A stretch of DNA of 64,000 nucleotides. Origin: Dorea formicigenerans. GTDB taxonomy: Bacteria > Bacillota > Clostridia > Lachnospirales > Lachnospiraceae. Under the pieces are notes generated by a model. It was not told the origin of the DNA and did no database searches. It worked only from the letters and a program-made list of their open reading frames with translations. How positions within the stretch are numbered: position 1 is the first letter of the stretch; every line of letters begins with the position of its first letter. The stretch spans positions 1,485,423 through 1,549,422 of the forward strand of contig NZ_CP102279.1 of the NCBI RefSeq assembly GCF_025150245.1, given 5' to 3'. A program made the translations under genes and the position numbers. Shown here piece after piece: positions 16,707 through 25,550 of the stretch.

Positions 16707-18608
16707 ATGTCACAGGGATTTTTACCAATATGTAAAAAGGATATGGAAGAACGGGGCTGGGAACAGTTGGACTTTGTGTACATTTCAGGGGACGCTTATG
16801 TAGACCATCCATCATTTGGACCGGCAGTTATTACAAGGCTTCTGGAAGATTATGGATACAAGGTCGGAATCATCGCACAGCCGGATTGGAAAGATAAGAA
16901 CAGCATCACCGTTCTTGGCGAGCCAAGACTTGCTTTTCTGGTATCGGCAGGTAATATGGATTCTATGGTAAATCATTACTCTGTATCAAAAAGGCGTAGA
17001 AGTACAGATGCCTATACTCCAGGCGGTGTTATGGGAAAACGTCCGGATTATGCGGTGACAGTCTATGGCAACCTGATCCGCCAGGTTTATAAAAAGACAC
17101 CAATCATTCTCGGAGGAATCGAGGCGAGTCTTCGAAGACTGGCACATTATGATTATTGGTCCAATAAATTAAAACGCTCCGTGCTATTGGATTCCGGGGC
17201 GGATATTATTTCATATGGAATGGGTGAGCATTCGATCATTGAGATTGCGGAGGCGTTAGATAGTGGACTTAGTATTCAAGATATTACTTACATTCCGGGA
17301 ACTGTGTGTAAGGTCAAGAGTCTGGACAGTGTCTATGAACCGACAATTCTCCCATCCTATGAGCAATTGAAAGAGGACAAGCTCAATTATGCAAGAAGTT
17401 TTTATGTGCAGTATTGTAATACAGATCCGTTTTCGGGGAAATGTCTCGTAGAGCCTTACAGCGATCATCTTTATGTTGTACAGAATCCGCCTGCAAAACC
17501 GCTTTCTCAGGACGAGATGGATCTGGTGTATGGCCTTCCGTATATGAGGACTTACCATCCGAGTTATGAAAAAGACGGAGGGGTTCCGGCAATCAAAGAA
17601 ATCAAGTTCAGTCTGATCAGTAACCGTGGCTGTTTTGGAGGGTGCAGCTTCTGTGCCCTGACCTTTCATCAAGGAAGGATTGTGCAGACGAGAAGTCATG
17701 AGTCCTTATTAAAAGAAGCGAATGAAATGGTGAAGGACAAGGATTTTAAAGGATATATTCATGACGTTGGAGGCCCAACGGCAAACTTCCGTGCACCGTC
17801 CTGTGAAAAGCAGTTAAAATACGGCGTCTGCAAGGAAAAGCAGTGTCTGTTCCCGAAACCGTGTAAAAATATGAAGGTCGATCACCGGGATTACGTGGCA
17901 CTTCTTAGAAAATTGCGTAAAATACCTGGAGTCAAGAAAGTTTTTATCCGTTCCGGAATCCGGTTCGATTACGTTATGGCAGATAAGGATGACACATTTT
18001 TAAAGGAACTGTGCCAGTATCATATAAGCGGGCAGCTTAAGGTTGCACCGGAGCATGTATCAGACGCAGTCCTGGAGAAAATGGGAAAACCGGAGAATTC
18101 TGTCTATAAGGGGTTTGTAAAACGGTATAAAAAAATGAACGAGCGTCTTGGTATGGATCAATATCTTGTGCCGTATCTAATGTCTTCTCACCCGGGGTCA
18201 ACGTTAAAGGAAGCAGTCGAGCTTGCAGAACATTTGCGGGATCTTGGATATATGCCGGAGCAAGTACAGGACTTCTATCCGACACCGTCCACCATATCTA
18301 CCTGTATGTATTACACAGGCGTAGACCCAAGAAATATGAAACCAGTTTATGTACCGAAGAACCCGCATGAAAAAGCAATGCAGAGAGCATTGATCCAGTA
18401 CCGGGATCCGAAGAATTATGATCTGGTCATGGAGGCGCTTAGAAAATCCGGGCGCATGGATCTGGTGGGATTTGACCAGAAATGCTTGATTAAGCCAAGG
18501 AAAATCAAGTCAGACATGTCTGGAGTAAAAAGAAAGCAGAACTGCAAGAATTCAAAAAATGTAAAAAATAACAGAGGCGGAAACAATAAACGCCGAAAGA
18601 GCAGATAA
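16707..18608 (+). CDS. YgiQ family radical SAM protein
   Basis: 633-residue radical SAM protein of the YgiQ (UPF0313) family, function unknown. The N-terminal region (about 1-290) is the YgiQ-specific domain, with FVYISGDAYVDHPSFGPAVI and GGIEASLRRLAHYDYW. The 4Fe-4S cluster motif CFGGCSFC is near residue 310. Downstream segments HDVGGPTANFRAPSC and QVQDFYPTPSTISTCMYYTG are family hallmarks. The last 40 residues are Lys/Asn/Arg-rich and probably disordered. It begins 24 bases after the pseudouridine synthase gene and may share its transcript. Confidence 0.95.
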   Translation: MSQGFLPICKKDMEERGWEQLDFVYISGDAYVDHPSFGPAVITRLLEDYGYKVGIIAQPDWKDKNSITVLGEPRLAFLVSAGNMDSMVNHYSVSKRRRSTDAYTPGGVMGKRPDYAVTVYGNLIRQVYKKTPIILGGIEASLRRLAHYDYWSNKLKRSVLLDSGADIISYGMGEHSIIEIAEALDSGLSIQDITYIPGTVCKVKSLDSVYEPTILPSYEQLKEDKLNYARSFYVQYCNTDPFSGKCLVEPYSDHLYVVQNPPAKPLSQDEMDLVYGLPYMRTYHPSYEKDGGVPAIKEIKFSLISNRGCFGGCSFCALTFHQGRIVQTRSHESLLKEANEMVKDKDFKGYIHDVGGPTANFRAPSCEKQLKYGVCKEKQCLFPKPCKNMKVDHRDYVALLRKLRKIPGVKKVFIRSGIRFDYVMADKDDTFLKELCQYHISGQLKVAPEHVSDAVLEKMGKPENSVYKGFVKRYKKMNERLGMDQYLVPYLMSSHPGSTLKEAVELAEHLRDLGYMPEQVQDFYPTPSTISTCMYYTGVDPRNMKPVYVPKNPHEKAMQRALIQYRDPKNYDLVMEALRKSGRMDLVGFDQKCLIKPRKIKSDMSGVKRKQNCKNSKNVKNNRGGNNKRRKSR

Positions 18609-18655
18609 TAACAGCGAAAGTGATAATTGTAAACACTGCAAGAGGTGATAGGAGT

Positions 18656-19417
18656 ATGATGAAGATAGCATTGATTACAGGGGCATCTTCCGGACTTGGA
18701 AGAGAATTTGCAAGGCAGATTCCAAAGCTTTATCAGAATCTGGATGAAATCTGGGTCGTCGCAAGACGGGCAGAACGTCTGAACGAACTGGAAATGGAAT
18801 TAAAAGTTCCGGTGCGTATTTTTGACGGAGATCTGAACCAGGATTATATTTATAAAAAACTGGGAATAGCACTGGGAAAATCCCACGCCAATGTACGGAT
18901 GCTCGTAAATGCGGCGGGTTATGGAAAGATTGGAACATTCTGCGAGTATGGCTGGAAGGAAGAAACCGGCATGGTAGATCTCAACTGCCGGTCACTGACA
19001 AGAATGACAGCACTTTGTCTTCCGTATATGCATTGTGGCAGCAGAATTGTGAACCTTTCATCAGCTGCAGCATTTGGGCCACAGCCTGGATTTGCAGTGT
19101 ATGCAGCAACAAAATCTTACGTTTACAGCCTGTCCATGGCACTTGGCAGAGAACTCAAAGGAAGCGGTATTTATGTGACTGCCGTGTGTCCGGGACCGGT
19201 GGATACAGAATTCTTTGACCATACCGGAAAAGAAGTCGCAAGTGTGAAAAAGAAATTTCGTGCCGATGCGAAAGACGTGGTCAGAAAAGCTCTGATCGAC
19301 AGCGTGAGAGGCAAAAAGATTTCCGTGTATGGTCTACCCATGAAAGCTGCCTGGGTGGCATCAAAAATTGTGCCGGACAGTGTGATCGTGGCAGTGATGG
19401 AGAAAATTGCAGAATAG
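18656..19417 (+). CDS. Short-chain dehydrogenase/reductase (SDR)
   Basis: 253-residue classical SDR, an NAD(P)-dependent oxidoreductase with unknown substrate. The cofactor motif TGASSGLG starts near residue 8, followed by LVNAAGYG (NAG-type motif), LSSAAAFGP and the catalytic YAATK. The PG motif is VCPGPVDTEFF. The start at ATG 18656 is preceded by AGAGGTGAT; ATG 18659 directly after is also possible, and an in-frame GTG at 18620 lacks a site. It is ten bases before the following membrane protein gene. Confidence 0.88.
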   Translation: MMKIALITGASSGLGREFARQIPKLYQNLDEIWVVARRAERLNELEMELKVPVRIFDGDLNQDYIYKKLGIALGKSHANVRMLVNAAGYGKIGTFCEYGWKEETGMVDLNCRSLTRMTALCLPYMHCGSRIVNLSSAAAFGPQPGFAVYAATKSYVYSLSMALGRELKGSGIYVTAVCPGPVDTEFFDHTGKEVASVKKKFRADAKDVVRKALIDSVRGKKISVYGLPMKAAWVASKIVPDSVIVAVMEKIAE

Positions 19418-19426
19418 GAGGTTCGC

Positions 19427-20005
19427 ATGAAGAAAAAAGAAAAGGGACAGCCTGGTTATATTAAATGGAGAAAAGAAAAATACCTGATCGGAACGATTGC
19501 GGAGTTTGCAGTTGTCATAGCACTTGTCGTGCTTGGTTATGTGCAGACGAAGACCAAGCTGAATCTGCTCACGGTAGTTGCAGTCGTCGGGTGTCTTCCG
19601 GCATCAAAGATGCTGGTCGAATTTATTACCATTGCACCACATCAGAGTATAGAAAAAGATATTTATCAGGAAATCGAGGCGAAAGCGTCACTTTTAAAAA
19701 GAGTTTATGATCTTGTCATTACAAGTCCGGAGAAAGTGATGCCGGTTGACGCTATTGTGATTTCCGGGCATACAGTCATCGGTTATGCGTCGAATACAAA
19801 GACGGACGAGGTAACATGTGCCAGATATTTGAAGGACATGCTCAATGCAAATCATCACGAGAAAATGACGGTCAAGATATTCCACGATTACAAAGCATTT
19901 TTAAGCCGCGTGGAGGGCATGAATAATATTGTTGAGGTGGGACATACAGAGAACGGACGGGAGGACCGTGCAGTCCGGAAACTGATTTTGTCCACTTGTA
20001 TGTAG
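19427..20005 (+). CDS. Conserved membrane protein of unknown function
   Basis: 192-residue protein that I recognise only as a conserved Clostridia hypothetical. A basic N-terminus (KKKEKGQPGYIKWRKEK) precedes two closely spaced hydrophobic segments (about 20-40 and 45-62), then a cytoplasmic-looking domain of about 130 residues with EKDIYQEIEAKASLLKRVYDL and ILSGHTVIGYASNTKTDE-like strands. No catalytic motif stands out. AGGAGG lies five bases before the ATG, and it ends five bases before the pseudouridine synthase gene, so it belongs to a tightly packed run from the SDR gene through recU. Confidence 0.72.
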   Translation: MKKKEKGQPGYIKWRKEKYLIGTIAEFAVVIALVVLGYVQTKTKLNLLTVVAVVGCLPASKMLVEFITIAPHQSIEKDIYQEIEAKASLLKRVYDLVITSPEKVMPVDAIVISGHTVIGYASNTKTDEVTCARYLKDMLNANHHEKMTVKIFHDYKAFLSRVEGMNNIVEVGHTENGREDRAVRKLILSTCM

Positions 20006-20009
20006 AATT

Positions 20010-21017
20010 ATGAAAGAGACGATTATCAAAGAAAATGAGTCCGGTCAGAGGCTGGACAAATATTTGAAAAAATATCTTCCCCAAGCGCCTGGGAGTTTCA
20101 TTTATAAAATGCTCAGAAAGAAGAATATTACATTAAATGGGAAAAAGGCAGCAGGACAGGAGAAACTTAATACCGGAGATTCGATAAAGTTTTTTCTTGC
20201 AGAGGAGACAATCGATAAATTTACAGGAAATGCAGCAGCAAGTGAGTCTTATCCGGTAAAAAAGGATTTGGAGATTATTTATGAAGACGATAATATCCTG
20301 CTTATAAATAAACCGGCAGGCATGTTATCTCAGAAAGCGAAGAAAGAAGATGTGTCACTGGTGGAATATGTGATTGGATATCTTCTGTCAAATGGTTCTG
20401 TTACAAAAGAAGAACTTCTGACATTTCACCCTGGAATCTGCAACCGGCTGGACCGAAACACAAGCGGTATGGTCGTGGCAGGGAAAAGCCTGGCCGGGCT
20501 TCAGATTATGGGGGAAGCTTTTAAAGAAAGAACCCTTGCAAAATATTACCTTTGTCTGGTCAAAGGCTGTATTAAAGAAACTTCACATATTCGTGGATAT
20601 CTGAAAAAAGATGAGAAAACGAATAAAGTTATGATTAGCCGGAAAATGTCGGAAGGGGCAGCAGCCATTGAGACAGAATATGAGCCAGTGGCTTATCAAA
20701 AAGAGCTTACGCTGTTAAAGGTTCATCTGATTACCGGTCGGACGCACCAGATCCGTGCACATCTGGCAAGTATCGGACATCCGTTAATGGGGGACTACAA
20801 ATATGGAAATATATCCTGGAACCACCAGTATGAGACATATGGTGTAAAGACACAAATGCTACATTCTTATGAGCTACATTTTCCGCAGATGCCAAAACCT
20901 TTGGAAAATCTTTCGAAAAATGTATTTCAGGCGCGTGTTCCGGGCAAATTTTATCGACTTATTAAGGAGACAGCATGGGAACATGGAACTCAAGAGGCCT
21001 TAGAGGTTCTACATTAG
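20010..21017 (+). CDS. RluC/RluD-type 23S rRNA pseudouridine synthase
   Basis: 335-residue RluA-family pseudouridine synthase. An N-terminal S4 domain (about 12-75: SGQRLDKYLKKYLPQAP) is followed by the catalytic domain with IYEDDNILLINKPAGML, the Asp motif CNRLDRNTSGMVVAGK, and LITGRTHQIRAHLASIGHPLMGD. It probably targets 23S rRNA. The 3' end overlaps recU by 43 bases in another frame. A second member of the family is at 52656-53564. Confidence 0.93.
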   Translation: MKETIIKENESGQRLDKYLKKYLPQAPGSFIYKMLRKKNITLNGKKAAGQEKLNTGDSIKFFLAEETIDKFTGNAAASESYPVKKDLEIIYEDDNILLINKPAGMLSQKAKKEDVSLVEYVIGYLLSNGSVTKEELLTFHPGICNRLDRNTSGMVVAGKSLAGLQIMGEAFKERTLAKYYLCLVKGCIKETSHIRGYLKKDEKTNKVMISRKMSEGAAAIETEYEPVAYQKELTLLKVHLITGRTHQIRAHLASIGHPLMGDYKYGNISWNHQYETYGVKTQMLHSYELHFPQMPKPLENLSKNVFQARVPGKFYRLIKETAWEHGTQEALEVLH

Positions 21018-21514
21018 AAGAGATGGTCAATTGGACCAACGACCATTATCTGGAAAAGGGACTTGCCCTGATTCAGAAGATACCGACCCCCATTACACCG
21101 GTGCGCATGGACGCAGATCACAAACAGATCACACTGGCGTATTTTGAAAAACGAAGTACGGTAGATTACATTGGAGCAGTCCAGGGAATTCCAGTGTGCT
21201 TTGATGCAAAAGAATGTGTAGCTGATACATTCCCATTACATAATATCCATGAGCATCAGATTACATTTATGACTCAGTTCGAGCATCAAGATGGAATTGC
21301 GTTTATCCTGATTTATTATTCTGAACGGAACGAACTTTATTATATGCGATTTGAAGAAATGATTCGTTTCTGGAACAGAGCATGTGATGGCGGGCGTAAA
21401 AGTATCCGCTACGAGGAATTAGATCCACGATTTTTTATGAAACCAAAAAACGGGTATTATATTCCTTATCTGGACTTCATAAATCTGGATTTGGAACTCC
21501 GTGAGGAAGCTTGA
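20975..21514 (+). CDS. recU: Holliday junction resolvase RecU
   Basis: 179-residue RecU, the Firmicutes Holliday-junction endonuclease acting with RuvAB in recombination and chromosome segregation. Hallmarks are the N-terminal NSRG-LEEMVNWTNDHYL, the PD-(D/E)XK-type core VDYIGAVQGIPVCFDAKEC with catalytic acidic residues and Lys, FPLHNIHEHQ and HQDGIAFILI. The C-terminus ends PYLDFINLDL, as in Bacillus RecU. AAGGAGA precedes ATG 20975, which lies inside the upstream gene. In Bacillus recU is paired with ponA; no ponA is present here. The -35 box of the his promoter overlaps its stop codon. Confidence 0.93.
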   Translation: MGTWNSRGLRGSTLEEMVNWTNDHYLEKGLALIQKIPTPITPVRMDADHKQITLAYFEKRSTVDYIGAVQGIPVCFDAKECVADTFPLHNIHEHQITFMTQFEHQDGIAFILIYYSERNELYYMRFEEMIRFWNRACDGGRKSIRYEELDPRFFMKPKNGYYIPYLDFINLDLELREEA

Positions 21515-21539
21515 CAAAGTGCCTGGAAATGCGTATAAT
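21511..21539 (+). promoter_or_regulatory. Consensus sigma-A promoter of the histidine operon
   Basis: TTGACA (21511-21516) and TATAAT (21534-21539) are perfect consensus boxes with a 17-base spacer. The -35 box overlaps the TGA of recU. The expected transcript has a leader of only about 45 bases containing a small GCAC/GTGC hairpin next to the hisZ ribosome site (GGGAGG). Confidence 0.9.
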
Positions 21540-21589
21540 GCAATAAGGTTTTAATATGGTAGCACGCTAAAGTGCGGGAGGAATGATCT

Positions 21590-22837
21590 ATGGAAAAACT
21601 ACTTCATACGCCGGAGGGAGTCCGGGATATTTATAATGTTGAGTGCGGAAAGAAGCTGGCACTGGAAAATCGACTAAAAAAAACACTGCATTTATTTGGA
21701 TATCATGATATTCAGACTCCGACCTTTGAATATTTTGATGTGTTCCGGAAGGAAATCGGAACAATACCGTCCAAAGATCTGTACAAATTTTTTGATAAAG
21801 AAGGCAACACGTTGGTTTTGCGACCAGATATCACACCGTCCATCGCACGTGTGGCTGCTACATTATTTGGAGAGGAAGATCTCCCGATACGGCTTTGTTA
21901 CACAGGTAATACATTTATTAACCATTCCAACAATCAGGGACGATTAAGAGAAGTGACCCAGATGGGAGCTGAGCTGATTGGGGATGATTCCGTGGAGGCA
22001 GATGCAGAGATGCTTGCTATGGTCATTGAATCTATGCAGGCGATCGGACTTAAGGAATTTCAATTAAGCGTTGGACATCTTGGCTTTTTCCAAAGTCTTA
22101 TTGAAGACGCTGCATTGGACGAAGAAGCACGGGAGCGGGTCGTTGAACTGATCAACAACCGCAATTACTTCGGAGTTGAGGAATATCTGGACAGTATTAT
22201 GGTAAAGAGAAGCTCAAAAGAGGCATTTGCAGCTCTTGGAAATCTGGTCGGAGGCGTGGAAGTTCTTGCGAAAGCAAAGAACATTGCACCCAATTCCAGT
22301 GGAATCATGGCTGTGAAGCGGCTGGAGAAGATTTATGATATCCTCGAACTTTACGGAGTCGAGAAGTTTGTGACTTTTGATCTGAGTATGACAGGAAATT
22401 ATGGATATTATACGGGAATCATCTTCCGTGGTTATACATTTGGAACCGGAGATGCGGTAGTCAAAGGCGGCCGTTATGATCATTTGCTGGAGAAGTTTGG
22501 GAAGACATCAGCATCTATCGGCTTTGCTATTGTCATTGATGAGTTGATGAATGCTCTGATCCGCCAGAAAATCCGCATTGTTTATACAAGAAAGAATGCA
22601 ATTATTCTTTATGATGAGAGCCGTGCAAGAGATGCAATCCGGCTTGCAAAAGATTTCCGGGCGAAGGCAAAGAACACAGAACTGATTAAGAAATCACCGG
22701 AGAAGGGACTGGAAGACTATATCCGGTTCGGCAAGGAATATTACGCCGGAAGTCTTGTATATATTAAGAAAAGCGGTGAAATTACCATGGTAAATCTGGT
22801 GACCGGAGAACAAAAGGAAGTTAATAATAACAAATAA
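21590..22837 (+). CDS. hisZ: ATP phosphoribosyltransferase regulatory subunit HisZ
   Basis: 415-residue HisZ, a catalytically inactive histidyl-tRNA synthetase paralogue that activates the short form of HisG and mediates histidine feedback. The class II synthetase-like core is clear: TPEGVRDIYNVECGKKLALE, LRPDITPSIARVAAT, and YYTGIIFRGYTFGTGDAVVKGGRYDHLL-type segments. It is first in the operon behind a consensus promoter, followed by short-form hisG, which requires it. Confidence 0.96.
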   Translation: MEKLLHTPEGVRDIYNVECGKKLALENRLKKTLHLFGYHDIQTPTFEYFDVFRKEIGTIPSKDLYKFFDKEGNTLVLRPDITPSIARVAATLFGEEDLPIRLCYTGNTFINHSNNQGRLREVTQMGAELIGDDSVEADAEMLAMVIESMQAIGLKEFQLSVGHLGFFQSLIEDAALDEEARERVVELINNRNYFGVEEYLDSIMVKRSSKEAFAALGNLVGGVEVLAKAKNIAPNSSGIMAVKRLEKIYDILELYGVEKFVTFDLSMTGNYGYYTGIIFRGYTFGTGDAVVKGGRYDHLLEKFGKTSASIGFAIVIDELMNALIRQKIRIVYTRKNAIILYDESRARDAIRLAKDFRAKAKNTELIKKSPEKGLEDYIRFGKEYYAGSLVYIKKSGEITMVNLVTGEQKEVNNNK

Positions 22838-22912
22838 AATGTCTGCTTTGGCAGACTCGGATTCGAAAACCCTTGAAAATGGGTTGTGAATTTGACGATA
22901 GGAGTTTTTTAT

Positions 22913-23548
22913 ATGAGATATCTGACATTTGCCCTCGGAAAAGGGCGTCTTGCCAATCAGACCCTGGAATTGTTTGAAAAGATTGGTATTACTTGCGAAG
23001 AGATGAAGGATAAGAATTCCAGAAAGCTGATTTTTACCAATGAAGAATTGAAGCTTCGTTTCTTTCTGGCAAAGGGACCAGATGTACCGACCTATGTAGA
23101 GTATGGTGCAGCTGATATTGGAGTTGTAGGAAAGGACACCATTTTGGAGGAAGGGCGTAAAGTCCACGAGGTTCTGGATCTTGGCTATGGAAAATGTAAA
23201 ATGTGTGTCTGCGGATATAAGGATGCAGTGCCGCTTTTACAGCATCATGAGTTGATCCGTGTGGCAACAAAATATCCGAATATTGCAAAAGATTATTTTT
23301 ATAATAAAAAGCATCAGACTGTGGAGATCATTAAACTGAACGGTTCCATTGAACTGGCACCAATTGTTGGACTTTCTGAGGTCATTGTCGATATTGTGGA
23401 GACCGGTTCTACACTTCGTGAAAATGGACTGGAAGTTCTGGAGGAAGTATGTCCTCTTTCCGCAAGAATGATTGTGAATCCAGTCAGCATGCGTATGGAA
23501 AGCGAGCGGATTAAGAATCTGTTGATGAAGCTTCGCACACAGATTTAA
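22913..23548 (+). CDS. hisG: ATP phosphoribosyltransferase, short form HisG
   Basis: 211-residue HisG(S), the first enzyme of histidine synthesis, joining ATP and PRPP. Typical segments are LTFALGKGRLANQTLELFEKIG, DIGVVGKDTILEE and the PRPP loop IVETGSTLRENGL. The absence of the C-terminal ACT-like regulatory domain identifies the short form that needs HisZ, encoded just upstream. ATG 22913 was chosen for its ATAGGAG site eight bases upstream; a small hairpin GTCTGC-TTTG-GCAGAC lies between hisZ and hisG. Confidence 0.97.
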   Translation: MRYLTFALGKGRLANQTLELFEKIGITCEEMKDKNSRKLIFTNEELKLRFFLAKGPDVPTYVEYGAADIGVVGKDTILEEGRKVHEVLDLGYGKCKMCVCGYKDAVPLLQHHELIRVATKYPNIAKDYFYNKKHQTVEIIKLNGSIELAPIVGLSEVIVDIVETGSTLRENGLEVLEEVCPLSARMIVNPVSMRMESERIKNLLMKLRTQI

Positions 23549-23632
23549 AATAATAAATGGTTTCTGGACAGAAAAAGCAAAAAGACATGTAAGATGATAA
23601 CAGGAGCCTTGAATATAGGAGGAAGAACGGCA

Positions 23633-24925
23633 ATGAGAATACAGAAGTTAGATGAAAACAGCAGAAAAAATCTTTTAGAAGATCTGTTAAAGAGAAGCCC
23701 GAACAATTATGGACAGTATGAGCAGGGAGTGACAGAAATTCTCGCAAATGTAAAGGCAAACGGAGATCAGGCTCTGTTTGAGTACACAAAAAAATTTGAT
23801 CAGGCAGACTTAAATGCAGGAAACATCAAAGTTACAGATGCTGAGATTGAAGAGGCTTATGCACTGGTAGATCGAAAGCTTGTTGAGATTATCCGTAAAT
23901 CACTTGCAAATATACGTACTTATCATGAAAAACAGCGTCAGACAAGCTGGTTTGACAGCAAACCGGACGGAACAATCCTTGGACAGAAAGTGACAGCACT
24001 TCACAGAGTAGGTGTGTATGTACCAGGTGGAAAGGCAGCGTATCCATCTTCTGTATTGATGAACATTGTACCGGCAAAGGTAGCTGGAGTTGATGAGATT
24101 ATTATGGTGACACCTCCGGGAAAAGACGGAAAGGTAACACCGACTACACTGGTGGCAGCAAAAGAGGCCGGAGCAGATGCAATCTATAAAGTCGGCGGAG
24201 CACAGGCAATCGGAGCACTTGCTTATGGAACTGAGAGCATACCAAAAGTTGACAAAATCGTAGGACCTGGTAATATTTATGTGGCACTTGCAAAGAAAGC
24301 AGTTTATGGTTATGTAAGTATTGATGCCATTGCCGGACCAAGTGAGATTCTTGTTATTGCAGACGAGACTGCAAACCCAAGATTCGTGGCAGCAGACCTT
24401 CTGTCACAGGCAGAACATGATGAACTCGCCTCAGCAATCCTTGTAACAACAAGCGAAGAACTTGCCAAGAAAGTTTCTGATGAGACTGACAAGTTCATAA
24501 AAGAATTATCCCGTGGTGAGATTATTCAGAAATCTCTCGATAACTATGGATACATACTGGTTACAGATACGATGGATGAGGCAATTGAGACAGCAAATGA
24601 GATTGCATCCGAGCATCTTGAAATCCAGACAAAGAATCCATTTGATGTCATGACAAAAATTCGTAATGCCGGAGCTATTTTCATCGGAGAGTACGCAAGT
24701 GAGCCACTGGGAGATTATTTTGCCGGACCGAACCATGTTCTTCCGACAAATGGAACTGCAAAATTCTTCTCACCACTTTCCGTAGATGATTTTGTTAAGA
24801 AATCAAGTATAATATCTTATTCTGAAAATGCACTTCGTGCGATCCACGAGGATATTGAAGCATTTGCTACAGCTGAACACTTAACTGCACATGCAAATTC
24901 AATTAAAGTTCGTTTTGAGAAATAA
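23633..24925 (+). CDS. hisD: Histidinol dehydrogenase
   Basis: 430-residue HisD, the zinc enzyme that carries out the last two oxidations from histidinol to histidine. The family signature is seen in VGVYVPGGKAAYPSSVLMN, VGGAQAIGALAYGTE, IDAIAGPSEILVIAD, LLSQAEHD and GPNHVLPT. ATG 23633 has AGGAGGAAG seven bases upstream; an ATG at 23594 would add 13 residues without a site. It is separated from hisB by 15 bases. Confidence 0.97.
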   Translation: MRIQKLDENSRKNLLEDLLKRSPNNYGQYEQGVTEILANVKANGDQALFEYTKKFDQADLNAGNIKVTDAEIEEAYALVDRKLVEIIRKSLANIRTYHEKQRQTSWFDSKPDGTILGQKVTALHRVGVYVPGGKAAYPSSVLMNIVPAKVAGVDEIIMVTPPGKDGKVTPTTLVAAKEAGADAIYKVGGAQAIGALAYGTESIPKVDKIVGPGNIYVALAKKAVYGYVSIDAIAGPSEILVIADETANPRFVAADLLSQAEHDELASAILVTTSEELAKKVSDETDKFIKELSRGEIIQKSLDNYGYILVTDTMDEAIETANEIASEHLEIQTKNPFDVMTKIRNAGAIFIGEYASEPLGDYFAGPNHVLPTNGTAKFFSPLSVDDFVKKSSIISYSENALRAIHEDIEAFATAEHLTAHANSIKVRFEK

Positions 24926-24940
24926 GGAGGCTTGAAAGAT

Positions 24941-25528
24941 ATGGCAAGAATAGCAACAAAGAAACGTACAACAAAAGAAACTGACATTGAAGTAACACTG
25001 AATCTTGATGGAACCGGGAACAATCAGATCGATACAGGAATTGGATTTTTTGATCATATGTTGGACGGAATGGCAAGACATGGGTTGTTCGATCTTACCG
25101 TAAAGGTCAATGGAGATCTGGATGTGGATTGTCATCACACCATAGAGGATACCGGAATCGTAATCGGACAGGCAATTTTGGAAGCGGTAGGAGATAAAGC
25201 CGGAATCAAGCGGTTCGGGCATATGATTCTTCCGATGGACGAGACACTGGCACTGTGTGCAGTAGATCTTTCCGGACGTCCGTATTTGAAATATGATGCA
25301 GAATTTACGGTAGAGAATATCGGTGAGCTGGATACCGAAATGATCAAAGAATTCTTCTATGCCATATCTTACAGTGCAATGATGAATATTCATCTGAAAA
25401 TTATGGACGGAGAAAATAATCACCATATGGCAGAAGCCCTGTTCAAGAGCTTTGGTAAGGCTCTTGACATGGCGACAATGAGAGAACCGCGTATTGATGA
25501 GGCGTGGACAACGAAAGGAAGCCTGTAA
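24941..25528 (+). CDS. hisB: Imidazoleglycerol-phosphate dehydratase
   Basis: 195-residue monofunctional HisB dehydratase, which forms imidazole acetol phosphate. The manganese-binding His-rich motifs are present: GIGFFDHMLDGMARHG, DCHHTIEDTGI, and NNHHMAEALFK near the end. No HisN phosphatase domain is fused, so histidinol phosphatase must be elsewhere. ATG 24941 lies ten bases after AAGGAGG; the TTG at 24932 is too close to that site. Confidence 0.97.
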   Translation: MARIATKKRTTKETDIEVTLNLDGTGNNQIDTGIGFFDHMLDGMARHGLFDLTVKVNGDLDVDCHHTIEDTGIVIGQAILEAVGDKAGIKRFGHMILPMDETLALCAVDLSGRPYLKYDAEFTVENIGELDTEMIKEFFYAISYSAMMNIHLKIMDGENNHHMAEALFKSFGKALDMATMREPRIDEAWTTKGSL

Positions 25529-25550
25529 AAGGAGAGAATAAAACTTAATT

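Noticed and set aside
21540-21589. T-box riboswitch before hisZ
   Set aside because: The leader is only about 45 bases and has no specifier stem; TGGTAGCACG is only loosely like the T-box sequence and there is no terminator/antiterminator pair.
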